Below are positions 1 through 6,602 of a DNA stretch of 21,067 bases, piece by piece; within the stretch, counting starts at the first letter, position 1, and every line of letters starts with the position of its first letter. This DNA comes from Microcaldota archaeon (GTDB lineage Archaea > Micrarchaeota > Micrarchaeia > Micrarchaeales > Micrarchaeaceae), in contig JAJZOJ010000023.1 of assembly GCA_021829015.1 (NCBI GenBank), positions 1 to 21,067 on the forward strand, read 5' to 3'. A program made the translations under genes and the position numbers. Below the pieces are notes generated by a model. It was not told where the DNA came from. It was given only the letters and a program-made list of their open reading frames with translations, and ran no database searches.

Positions 1-753
1 CATAATCCCAAGCTTGTTGCGGTATCCCATGAGTCCAACGTGCTTGGGACAATAAACGATGTAAAGGAGATATCCAAAAGGGCGCACAAGGTCGGGGCTA
101 TCGTGCTTGTCGATGGGGCGCAGTCCACCCCGCATATGCCGGTTGATGTAAGGGACATTGATGCTGATTTCTTCGCGTTCTCCGCGCACAAGATGCTGGG
201 ACCGACGGGGATAGGGGCATTGTACGGCAAGCGGGAATTGCTTGAATCGATGGAACCGTTGAATTCCGGCGGGGACATGATAAAGAGCGTTGAGTATGAT
301 TCATATACATGGAATGAGCTGCCGTGGAAATTCGAGGCAGGCACATCGGACATCGCGGGAGGCATAGGTTTCGGGGCCGCGATAGACTACCTGGATTCGG
401 TAGGCATGGCTAAGATAAGGAGCCATGAGATGGAGCTAACATTCCATGCGATGAAGGAAATGGAGGGGATCAGGGGAATAACCATGTACGGCCCTTCGGA
501 TGCCGGGAAGCGCGGCGGAGTGGTATCTTTTTCCATAGAGGGGGTGCATCCCCACGATGTTGCGCAGGTCTTTGACAGCGAAGGCATTGCGATAAGGGCA
601 GGCCATCACTGTGCAATGCCCCTGGTAAGGCAGCGGCTGGGGGTGCCTGCGCTGTCGAGGATGAGTTTCTACCTTTACAATACCAAAGAGGAAATAGACT
701 TTGCGGTAGGGGCGATAGGAAAGGTGAAGAAGGTATTCAATATTGGTGAATGA
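1..753 (+). CDS. sufS: Cysteine desulfurase SufS/CsdA-type, 5' truncated by the window
   Basis: PLP-dependent enzyme that removes sulfur from L-cysteine as a persulfide for Fe-S cluster assembly. The frame is open from base 1, and the first residues (HNPKLVAVSHESNVLGTIN) are typical internal SufS sequence, so the true start lies upstream. The GTG at 40 is an internal Val. Visible motifs are VDGAQ with the PLP-binding Asp, FSAHK with the Schiff-base Lys at codon 190-192, the GPTGIGALYG turn, and RAGHHCAMP with the persulfide Cys at codon 610-612, followed by RMSFYLYNTKEEID. About 250 C-terminal residues of a roughly 400-residue family are present. The 3' end overlaps the next gene by 11 bp, indicating a co-transcribed sufS-sufU pair. 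Family assignment is very secure. Calling it SufS rather than CsdA rests on the RxGHHC motif and the sufU neighbour. Confidence 0.95.
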   Translation, partial: HNPKLVAVSHESNVLGTINDVKEISKRAHKVGAIVLVDGAQSTPHMPVDVRDIDADFFAFSAHKMLGPTGIGALYGKRELLESMEPLNSGGDMIKSVEYDSYTWNELPWKFEAGTSDIAGGIGFGAAIDYLDSVGMAKIRSHEMELTFHAMKEMEGIRGITMYGPSDAGKRGGVVSFSIEGVHPHDVAQVFDSEGIAIRAGHHCAMPLVRQRLGVPALSRMSFYLYNTKEEIDFAVGAIGKVKKVFNIGE

Positions 754-1159
754 CTTGCCGATAGACATGTATGCCGAAGAGATAATATCCCATTACGAGC
801 ACCCTCACAACAAGGGCACCATAGACAACCCGAGCGTAAAGCTGCATGAGGAGAATCCGACGTGCGGGGACGAGATAACTATGTACATGTCAGTATCGGA
901 GGATAGGGTAAACGACGTTAAGTTCAACGGGACCGGATGCGCGATCAGCATGGCCTCCGCAAGCATGCTCACGGACATGATAAAGGGGAAAAGCGTGGAG
1001 GAGGTAGAGCGCATGGGCGTCAGCAATGTCATAGAGATGCTGGGAATAGACCCTGGGCCCGCGAGGCTCAAGTGCGCGACCCTTTCGCTTAAGACAGCAA
1101 AGGAGGCTTTGTTCATGTACCAGCACAAGACCGTGGACAACGACACGAAGGATATGTGA
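743..1159 (+). CDS. sufU: SufU/IscU-like Fe-S scaffold or sulfur-acceptor protein
   Basis: Small partner of SufS that accepts sulfur and/or carries nascent Fe-S clusters. From the TTG at 743, the three conserved cysteines are C41 (NPTCGD, with D43), C66 (GTGCAISMASASM) and C111 (RLKCATL). The GCxISxASASM and KCATL motifs are SufU-like. However, the C66-C111 spacing of 45 residues is close to that of IscU and lacks the roughly 20-residue insertion of Bacillus SufU, so it is a compact variant. The start is uncertain: TTG 743 or GTG 746 are preceded by a purine-rich AAGGTGAAGAAGG about 10 bp upstream, whereas ATG 767 gives the family-like N terminus MYAEEIISHYEHP but has no clear ribosome site. 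The 11-bp overlap with sufS implies coupled translation. The gene ends 3 bp before the convergent AlaX gene. Confidence 0.9.
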   Translation: MVNDLPIDMYAEEIISHYEHPHNKGTIDNPSVKLHEENPTCGDEITMYMSVSEDRVNDVKFNGTGCAISMASASMLTDMIKGKSVEEVERMGVSNVIEMLGIDPGPARLKCATLSLKTAKEALFMYQHKTVDNDTKDM

Positions 1160-1162
1160 CTT

Positions 1163-1900
1163 TCATTCAAGCTTTATCTCTATCCGTTTCCTGCGCGCCC
1201 CCTTGCTTTCAAAGTTGGATAACGCGATTCTACCTATTTCTTTCGTATTTGATACGTGAGTGCCTCCGTCCAGCTGCATGTCGAGGCCGGATATTTCGAT
1301 GACCCTTATTACCTCGAGGCGCCTCAGCAGCTCCCTTCCGGGCTCGGTCCGGGCAAGGTTCGGCGTGGAGAGCGCCTCCTCTTTCGTAAGCAACCTGGCA
1401 ATGACCTCGTGGCCCTCATTTATAAAAGACTGTGCAAGTTCGACCAGCTGCTGCGCCCGTCCCCTGCTGAAATCCTGGAGGTCAAAGTCTATCCTTGCCC
1501 TGTCTGTGTATATCTGCCCGCCAGTTATCGCACCTGGAGATGCATTGAATGACTTTCCCGCATCTGTGGCTTCAAGTATGCCATCAAGGACATGCAGCGC
1601 AGTATGGTAGCGCATGTGCGCATACCGCCTCCGCCAGTCTATCTCAAGGTGGGCTGAGTCGCCCACGCGCGCATTAATCGTCCTGTCTGAGATATGCACC
1701 ACATCGTCCCTATCCTTTTTGGCTTCGATTACGGGGTACTTCTCGCCACTGACGGTTATGGAGCCTTGATCGCACGGCTGTCCACCTCCGGTAGGGTAGA
1801 ATACGGTCCCATCAAATGTTATCGTCTGGCCTTCTACGGAAACGACACTCGCATCGAGCTCCTTTTTGTATGCATCCTCCCAATAGATCTTTCTAGTCAT
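1163..1900 (-). CDS. AlaX-type alanyl-tRNA editing protein
   Basis: Free-standing relative of the AlaRS editing domain, which hydrolyses Ser (or Gly) mischarged onto tRNA-Ala. From ATG 1900 (a GTG at 1906 is also possible) it has an N-terminal beta-barrel with FYPTGGGQPCDQG near residue 35-47. The zinc-site HxxxH is RYHTALH (H99 and H103), followed by GGQIYTDRARIDFDL. The C-terminal metal motif is MQLDGGTHVSNTKEIG (H215). The position that is Cys in AlaRS (CGGTH) is Asp here. I recall DGGTH in part of the free-standing AlaX group, so this need not mean loss of activity. Its roughly 245 residues fit AlaX-M, which has the N-terminal domain but no C-Ala domain. A TATA-like GACATAAATC lies about 26 bp upstream of ATG 1900. 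It is convergent with sufU. Confidence 0.9.
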   Translation of the reverse strand: MTRKIYWEDAYKKELDASVVSVEGQTITFDGTVFYPTGGGQPCDQGSITVSGEKYPVIEAKKDRDDVVHISDRTINARVGDSAHLEIDWRRRYAHMRYHTALHVLDGILEATDAGKSFNASPGAITGGQIYTDRARIDFDLQDFSRGRAQQLVELAQSFINEGHEVIARLLTKEEALSTPNLARTEPGRELLRRLEVIRVIEISGLDMQLDGGTHVSNTKEIGRIALSNFESKGARRKRIEIKLE

Positions 1901-1920
1901 GTGCACCGCTACATAAAGAT

Positions 1921-1930
1921 GATTTATGTC
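1921..1930 (-). promoter_or_regulatory. TATA-like box of the AlaX gene
   Basis: Read on the minus strand the sequence is GACATAAATC. Its centre is about 26 bp upstream of ATG 1900, the usual archaeal TATA-to-TSS distance, so the mRNA would be leaderless. The box sits between the tRNA-Gln 3' end and the AlaX start. Assigned by position and composition only. Confidence 0.4.
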
Positions 1931-1935
1931 CCAAT

Positions 1936-2008
1936 TAGCCCCGACCGGATTCGAACCGATGTAAACGGGTCCAAAGCCCGCTATCCTTGGCCACTAGATG
2001 ACGGGGCT
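1936..2008 (-). tRNA. tRNA-Gln (anticodon UUG)
   Basis: A 73-nt cloverleaf on the minus strand without intron. The acceptor stem AGCCCCG pairs with CGGGGCT (A1-U72, as is usual for archaeal tRNA-Gln) and the discriminator is A. The anticodon stem GCGGG/CCCGT encloses the loop CTTTGGA, whose positions 34-36 are TTG (plus-strand 1972-1974). The variable loop is TTAC. The T arm is ATCGG-TTCGAAT-CCGGT and the D arm ATC...GAT. CCA is not encoded. It lies between the AlaX and proline dehydrogenase genes, all on the minus strand. Confidence 0.95.
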
Positions 2009-2031
2009 ATAGTATTATTTTCCTGCTATGG

Positions 2032-2040
2032 TTAATTAAT
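2032..2040 (-). promoter_or_regulatory. TATA-like element for tRNA-Gln
   Basis: The minus strand reads ATTAATTAA, centred about 28 bp upstream of the tRNA 5' end at 2008, and abuts the stop codon of the proline dehydrogenase gene. This suggests the tRNA has its own promoter rather than relying only on read-through. Confidence 0.4.
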
Positions 2041-2888
2041 CACTGCGTTTCGAACATCGATCTCACTATTAGGGACAGATGCCTCTGCTCGGTTAGCCGC
2101 CTTATCCCGTATCCGACCCAATCAGCACCGAATGGCACGTACAGGTTCATGTCAAGGCCGGACCTTGCTAGGTGCATCGCATATGCATTCCTTATCCCGT
2201 TGAGCATTGCAAAGGAAACCTTCTTCCTTGCATGTTTGTTCTCCCTTATTGCCTCGTTTATTAGCCTGGAATCATGCGTCGCTATCATGAAACGGCGGGA
2301 TTTCTCGAATAGCATTCGCATTATCCGCATGTAGTTCATGTCCGTTCCGTGGCGGGAGCTGTAGCGCAGCTCCGGCCTTGTCGAATAGGCGCCTTTCACA
2401 AGCCTTATCGTGGCTCCATGGCGCACCAGCTCAATCGAATCTGCCATGCTGCGCCTTAGGTATGCCTGTATGCATATTCCCGTATTTCCCTGCCTTATGC
2501 AATCCATGTACAGGCTTATGGTGCCGTCAACGGTATCTGAGGACTCCATGTCCAGCCATATGAATATGCCACTTCTTTTGGCCTCCTTCACGATCCTCGA
2601 GTAGTTGGAGCGCATCAGCCTTCGATTGATCCGCATGCCTATCTGGGTAGGCTTTATCGAAAGCGCGGCCCTCATGCGCCGCTTCCTGAACACGGATATC
2701 ATATGTAGGTATGTTTCAACCGCCTCGGCGACCTTCCGCCTGTCCCTTACCTCCTCGCCCAGGTAGTTGACAATGGCGCCTATTTTCTTCGAGTTCAAGA
2801 ATGCGGCCCGGTCTAGTGCGTCCTTTGGGTAATATCCTGCAATCCATCTTCCGGCAATCGCCTTTTCTATCGAGGCGCTTATGTTCAC
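2040..2888 (-). CDS. Proline dehydrogenase (FAD-dependent, monofunctional)
   Basis: Oxidises L-proline to pyrroline-5-carboxylate, passing electrons to FAD. The 282 residues form the PRODH beta/alpha barrel. Visible motifs are ALSIKPTQIG (K79), FIWLDMESSDTVDGT (D113, E115), GICIQAYLRRS (Q141), IRLVKGAY (K165), MIATHD (H205), FAMLNGIR, and the substrate-binding YVPFGADWVGYGIRRLTE (250-267) with the conserved RR near the C terminus. Length fits stand-alone PRODH. The GTG start at 2888 overlaps the stop of the upstream HAD gene by 4 bp (GTGA), so translation is probably coupled. No pyrroline-5-carboxylate dehydrogenase is in the window. The family call is strong; in vivo substrate and electron acceptor are inferred. 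Confidence 0.92.
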   Translation of the reverse strand: MNISASIEKAIAGRWIAGYYPKDALDRAAFLNSKKIGAIVNYLGEEVRDRRKVAEAVETYLHMISVFRKRRMRAALSIKPTQIGMRINRRLMRSNYSRIVKEAKRSGIFIWLDMESSDTVDGTISLYMDCIRQGNTGICIQAYLRRSMADSIELVRHGATIRLVKGAYSTRPELRYSSRHGTDMNYMRIMRMLFEKSRRFMIATHDSRLINEAIRENKHARKKVSFAMLNGIRNAYAMHLARSGLDMNLYVPFGADWVGYGIRRLTEQRHLSLIVRSMFETQ

Positions 2889-3484
2889 TTTATCCCCCTT
2901 TTGGAAAGCTGACTCATGAGGGCTTTGTACCCGACGAATCGTATCGCATCGATGCCGACGGCTCGCGCCCCATTAGTATTCCTTTCCATGTTGTCTATGA
3001 AAAGCGCTTCTTTGGGACTGAATCCCATGCGCTTTAGCACCAGCCTGTATATTCTTGGATCGGGTTTTGCGATGCCAATGTAGCACGAGGCGAATATCCT
3101 CTTGCACCTCACCTTTCCGAGGTATTCATGCATCTTCATCTGGTGCCTGCTCCTGCTTACGTTGGTGAGTATTGCAATGGTGTACCTTGAGGATAGGCGC
3201 CGCATTAGGGCAACGACATCCTTGTTTACGGAATTCAGCACAGGGAATGCGGCGTCCCATTCCAGGGAGCTTTCAGGTACCTTGAATTCTTTTGACATCC
3301 TATGAAGCATCTCCTTCAGCGTCATCCGTCCCACCTCCAGCCTGTCTAGCATAGGCAGCAGGAATGCCTGGAACCTGCTGGCATTCAGGCCCAGCTTCTT
3401 TGAGATGTATTTCACATATTTCCTCTCGTCAAACGTGTCTATTACTCCGCCGACATCGAAGATTATGAGTTTTATACGGGCCAT
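2885..3484 (-). CDS. HAD-superfamily hydrolase (subfamily IA-like)
   Basis: Probable phosphatase or other hydrolase of unknown substrate, 199 residues. The reading frame stays open to 3706, but the upstream part lies antisense to the carbamate kinase. ATG 3484 gives a protein that begins at the fold (MARIKLIIFDVGGVID). HAD motif I is FDVGGV (nucleophile D10; the usual second Asp is Gly, as in FDxGGV members such as YihX-like proteins). Motif II is ILTNVS (T107), motif III is GIAKPDP (K140) and motif IV is FIDNMERNTNGA (D164). The helical cap lies at about residues 18-90. It is coupled by a 4-bp overlap to proline dehydrogenase. A TATA element 25-30 bp upstream (3509-3518) fits a leaderless message. 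Confidence 0.85.
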   Translation of the reverse strand: MARIKLIIFDVGGVIDTFDERKYVKYISKKLGLNASRFQAFLLPMLDRLEVGRMTLKEMLHRMSKEFKVPESSLEWDAAFPVLNSVNKDVVALMRRLSSRYTIAILTNVSRSRHQMKMHEYLGKVRCKRIFASCYIGIAKPDPRIYRLVLKRMGFSPKEALFIDNMERNTNGARAVGIDAIRFVGYKALMSQLSKRGIK

Positions 3485-3508
3485 CGCATAGCAGAATGGC
3501 TGACTGCC

Positions 3509-3518
3509 TTTATATTTA
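3509..3518. promoter_or_regulatory. Shared bidirectional TATA element between HAD/PRODH and carbamate kinase
   Basis: TTTATATTTA on the plus strand (TAAATATAAA on the minus) is the only strong AT box in the short divergent spacer. Its centre is about 29 bp from ATG 3484 on the minus strand and about 20-29 bp from the two possible ATGs (3534, 3543) on the plus strand. One box could therefore position leaderless transcripts in both directions. Inferred from spacing. Confidence 0.5.
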
Positions 3519-3533
3519 TTCTGCACATTCCAT

Positions 3534-4463
3534 ATGGTGCATATGGGTACCGTTGTCATAGGTATAGGCGGCAATGCCCTCATGAGGCCGTCGGGAGGGC
3601 AGGCGATGTCAGAGGAGATGAGGAACATAGACAAGGTAGTGGACAGCATAGCGCTGCTGTGCAAAAAGGGCAATGACAGGATAATCGTAACCCATGGCAA
3701 CGGCACTCAGGTTGGGGAGGAGCTTGAGAGGAACGAGCATGCAAGGAAATACGTCCCGGAACTGCCGATGCATCTCCTGACGGCAGAGACCCAGGCGACG
3801 GTAGGCTCAATAATAGCGACGGCATTGCGGAACAGGATGAATGCTCATGGTATTGACAGAAATGTAGAGGTTTTACTGGCGCACGTACTCGTGGGAAGGA
3901 ATGATCCGGCATTCAAAAAGCCCACGAAGCAGATAGGGAGACTGTATAGTTCTGCAGAGCTCCGAGACGAGCTGAAGATTGGTAGGTTCGATTACGTAAA
4001 ATTAGGCAGCAAGTACAGGAAGGTGGTCGCATCCCCAAAGCCGAGGGCGGTGCTGGAGGCTGATGTGATAGCCAAGGCGGCAAAGCATTCCCTCGTAATA
4101 ACATGCGGGGGCGGAGGTATACCCGTGGCAATGGGCAATGGAAAGCTCGCAGGGGTAAGTGCAGTGATAGACAAGGACAGGACCACCGGACTGCTTGCTA
4201 GTTCACTCAATGCTGATAGAATGGTAATACTGACAAATGCGGAATACGTGTATGAAAGTTACCCGGACAAAAACAGGCCTATAAAGAGCATCAAGGCATC
4301 TGCGTTAAGGAAAATGCTAGGCAGATTTGAGGAGGGAACAATGCGGCCAAAGCTGGAGTCATGCGTAGATTTCATAGAAAAAGGAGGGAAAGAGGCTTAC
4401 ATAGGGAATATCTTCATGCTCGAACGCATCCTGTCGGGAAATTCCGGCACGAGGACATATTAG
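3534..4463 (+). CDS. arcC: Carbamate kinase
   Basis: Amino-acid-kinase-fold enzyme converting carbamoyl phosphate and ADP to ATP and carbamate (reversible), typically in arginine or citrulline catabolism. The 309 residues match the family length. Motifs from ATG 3534: VVIGIGGNALMRP (7-19), IIVTHGNGTQVGE (50-62), AETQATVGSII, LVGRNDPAF, KVVASPKP, VITCGGGGIPVA (188-199), VIDKDRTTGLLA (211-222, with the catalytic Lys), MVILTNAEYVY and FEEGTMRPK (265-273). The second ATG at 3543 (MGTVVIGIGG) is equally plausible and fits the TATA spacing better. No arginine deiminase or ornithine carbamoyltransferase is present here, so the pathway is not shown. It ends 2 bp from the convergent next gene. Confidence 0.93.
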   Translation: MVHMGTVVIGIGGNALMRPSGGQAMSEEMRNIDKVVDSIALLCKKGNDRIIVTHGNGTQVGEELERNEHARKYVPELPMHLLTAETQATVGSIIATALRNRMNAHGIDRNVEVLLAHVLVGRNDPAFKKPTKQIGRLYSSAELRDELKIGRFDYVKLGSKYRKVVASPKPRAVLEADVIAKAAKHSLVITCGGGGIPVAMGNGKLAGVSAVIDKDRTTGLLASSLNADRMVILTNAEYVYESYPDKNRPIKSIKASALRKMLGRFEEGTMRPKLESCVDFIEKGGKEAYIGNIFMLERILSGNSGTRTY

Positions 4464-4465
4464 CT

Positions 4466-5131
4466 TTATGTCCTTAGCCCCATGGCGATGCCGTTCTGCT
4501 TCATGCTGCCAATGTCTTTTGAGAACACCCCGACTATATCGATCATGCTTGACGGATTCTCTAGGAACTTTGCATTGTTCGGCAATACCTCTGACACAAG
4601 TTTTACCGCGACATCTTCCCTGCCTGCATCGATGTACCTCTTGGTTAAATCATTTATCCTGTCCACTACCAGCCTAGTCAGGGGCTCATTTGGCTTGTGC
4701 AATGCCATGTGAGACATTATCGTTTCCATCCATGAAAGGAATTCGGTCGCGTTGGATCCATTCCCGAACGCATTGGCAGTCTCTAGGGTCTTGATTAGCG
4801 TGCTCATCTCTGGCCTTACCGCCTGTGGCTTCTTGTTGATGAGTTCCTTAGGGATCCCGTAAGCGTCTTCGGAGTATTTGCTGTTGCCCAGCAGCTTAAG
4901 CGTTATGCCCATTATTGCAGTAGATGCCTTTTTTATGTCATTATTGTTCAGTTTTTCCATTAGGGTTCCAAGATGACGCATAACGGGCTCGTCGTGCGTT
5001 TTTGGGAGCAGTGACTTAAGCGTTAGAACATTTTTGTCGCTGCGCAGTATCGATTCCCTCGATATGGTTGTGCTTTCAGCATTCTCATTTCCGTTTCCTC
5101 TTGGTATGTGGGTCGTTGCCATTTTTACCAT
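4466..5131 (-). CDS. Hypothetical protein, mainly helical, probably lineage-specific
   Basis: I do not recognise this 221-residue protein. It is soluble (no signal peptide or membrane segment), without cysteines, and has a polar N terminus of about 25 residues rich in Asn, Glu, Ser and Thr, which may be disordered. A series of amphipathic helices follows (for example residues 42-85 and 105-190), suggesting an alpha-helical repeat or bundle. ATG 5131 is used; ATG 5122 gives MATTHIPRG and is also possible. It has its own promoter with a TATA box and a 20-bp perfect palindrome directly upstream, and is divergent from the VOC-like gene. Composition and frame use resemble neighbouring genes, so it is probably a real, regulated gene. 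Function unknown. Confidence 0.7.
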   Translation of the reverse strand: MVKMATTHIPRGNGNENAESTTISRESILRSDKNVLTLKSLLPKTHDEPVMRHLGTLMEKLNNNDIKKASTAIMGITLKLLGNSKYSEDAYGIPKELINKKPQAVRPEMSTLIKTLETANAFGNGSNATEFLSWMETIMSHMALHKPNEPLTRLVVDRINDLTKRYIDAGREDVAVKLVSEVLPNNAKFLENPSSMIDIVGVFSKDIGSMKQNGIAMGLRT

Positions 5132-5141
5132 CGGTAATTCA

Positions 5142-5161
5142 AAATTTCTTCAAAGAAATTT
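5142..5161. promoter_or_regulatory. 20-bp perfect palindrome, candidate operator
   Basis: The arms AAATTTCTT and AAGAAATTT are separated by CA, a perfect 9-bp inverted repeat. It lies 11 bp upstream of ATG 5131 and overlaps the edge of the TATA box (5158-5167), so a bound protein would block TBP or the start site of the minus-strand gene. A dimeric helix-turn-helix regulator is the obvious candidate. The regulator is not identifiable from this window. Confidence 0.5.
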
Positions 5162-5167
5162 ATATAG
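5158..5167 (-). promoter_or_regulatory. TATA box of the 4466-5131 gene
   Basis: The minus strand reads GCTATATAAATT across this segment, a near-consensus archaeal TATA box. Its centre is about 31 bp upstream of ATG 5131, giving a leaderless or very short-leader mRNA. It overlaps the 20-bp palindrome. The spacer to 5190 is extremely AT-rich and may hold further boxes. Confidence 0.5.
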
Positions 5168-5207
5168 CATATAATATAATAAATTATCCCATTGCAACGT
5201 TGGCAAA

Positions 5208-5216
5208 ACATATTAA
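5208..5216 (+). promoter_or_regulatory. TATA-like box of the VOC-like gene
   Basis: ACATATTAA lies about 31 bp upstream of ATG 5244, consistent with a leaderless transcript starting at that ATG rather than at TTG 5223. Positional evidence only. Confidence 0.35.
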
Positions 5217-5243
5217 GTTGCATTGTGGAGTATTATAGGTTTT

Positions 5244-6602
5244 ATGGGAGATGAATTCGATTGGGAGCTGCATCCCGATCTTGACAGGCTCGTACAGGAA
5301 AATGTGTCATTGTTCCTGAAGCGCAATGCGTTCGCCAGGAAACTTTCTTCCAGGATGCTCAGCTCTACGAGCACCAGGTTCATAGACTGGATAGACCACA
5401 TCGTTTTGCCTGCATATACGGACCCTAAAAGCCTTGAGGCACTTGGGTTGTCCGAAATATCGGATGTTGACCGGCCCGAGGGTGCAACGGTATTCAGGCA
5501 TGTAGACTCGTATCTTTTCCCGATACTCATAGGGGATAGTGATATCACTGAAATCGCGATAAAGCCGGAGAGCATTGACGACCTGTCCAAGGCGCTGAAT
5601 CTGAATCTCAAGATAGATGGCCCCCCTTTGGCGCCGCTCAGGAAGGCAACGATTAATTCCGACGGCGATACCGTGCTCTCTGCCGTAGAGAGGAGGGGCT
5701 ATAATGGATTTACCGTGAAGGGATCTGATGATGGCAAGGAGTACGCCGCTGCGCTCGAGTCATTCCGCTCCAGGAGAAGGGATTTCGATACCGACAGGGA
5801 GGGGATGGATTACACGGAGAATCTGATAAAGGACATGCTGTCCAGGCTTAGCAACGGAAGGGTTTCCGATGCGTTTTTCAGGGCGGAGAGGGAATATTGG
5901 GAGAACCGCAATAGCGCTGGGCGCATCCAGAAGGCGCGACAGGATTCTCTAGGATTGGGGTGGGGAAATCACGACCATCACACCTACAGATCCTCGAGAG
6001 AGAGCTTCAACAGGATGATAAAGATATTCGAGGCCATGGGTTATGAGTGCAGGGAAAAATACTATGCGGGGGAGAAGGCAGGGTGGGGCGCGCAGATACT
6101 GGAGCACCCGGTATGCAACATCGTAGTATTCACTGACGTTGACCTGAACCAGGATGAAACAACTATAGACTTCGCGCATATACCGTTCTCCGAGAAGGAG
6201 GAAAGGCTCGGGACTGTGGGGTTGTGGGTCGGCCTTCATGGGGAAAGCATACTGCAGGCAGGAATGCACCACCTCGAGGCGAGGTTCGTTTTCGACAAGC
6301 TGGGAAAGGACCTGGAGCCTCTGGGCGTCCCAATAATGCCGCCGTTCTCGTATTTCGACTTCCTGAAGCAGGCATTCACTAAAGGGGAGACGTGGAAAGT
6401 TGACAGGAAAAGGCTGGACGTGCTCCTGGAATCAGGATACATAACCAAGGAGCAATACGACCGGTTCCTCTCCGGAGGTGCATTGGGAAGCCATATGGAG
6501 AACCTTGAGAGGGACCAGGGATTCAAAGGATTCAACAGGAGCTCGGTAACGAAGATAATACTTGAGACAGACCCTAGAAAGCACCAGTTCACCGGCGCGT
6601 AG
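5244..6602 (+). CDS. Two-module VOC/glyoxalase-like protein, function unknown
   Basis: Large protein of 452 residues (459 if the upstream TTG at 5223 is used). Two segments look like vicinal-oxygen-chelate modules. The first is near residues 45-115 (RFIDWIDHIVLPAY, then LEALGLSEI, an FRHVDSYLFPILIG strand pair, and TEIAIKPESIDDL). The second is near residues 240-365 (LGWGNHDHHTYRSSRESF, IFEAMGYECREKYYAGEKAGWGAQILEHP, NIVVFTDVDL, AGMHHLEARF). His in IDHI (H52), the HDHH cluster (243-246), MHHLE (H342, H343, E345) and H313 are possible metal ligands. Length and layout recall DUF1338/HglS-type 2-oxoacid dioxygenases, but I cannot show homology. No signal or membrane segments. It is divergent from the orphan gene and overlaps the convergent FAD enzyme by 14 bp. 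Confidence 0.75.
   Translation: MGDEFDWELHPDLDRLVQENVSLFLKRNAFARKLSSRMLSSTSTRFIDWIDHIVLPAYTDPKSLEALGLSEISDVDRPEGATVFRHVDSYLFPILIGDSDITEIAIKPESIDDLSKALNLNLKIDGPPLAPLRKATINSDGDTVLSAVERRGYNGFTVKGSDDGKEYAAALESFRSRRRDFDTDREGMDYTENLIKDMLSRLSNGRVSDAFFRAEREYWENRNSAGRIQKARQDSLGLGWGNHDHHTYRSSRESFNRMIKIFEAMGYECREKYYAGEKAGWGAQILEHPVCNIVVFTDVDLNQDETTIDFAHIPFSEKEERLGTVGLWVGLHGESILQAGMHHLEARFVFDKLGKDLEPLGVPIMPPFSYFDFLKQAFTKGETWKVDRKRLDVLLESGYITKEQYDRFLSGGALGSHMENLERDQGFKGFNRSSVTKIILETDPRKHQFTGA

Noticed and set aside
3485..3706. N-terminal extension of the HAD protein frame
   Set aside because: It runs antisense to the carbamate kinase, lacks family similarity, and would remove the promoter spacer; the fold begins at ATG 3484.
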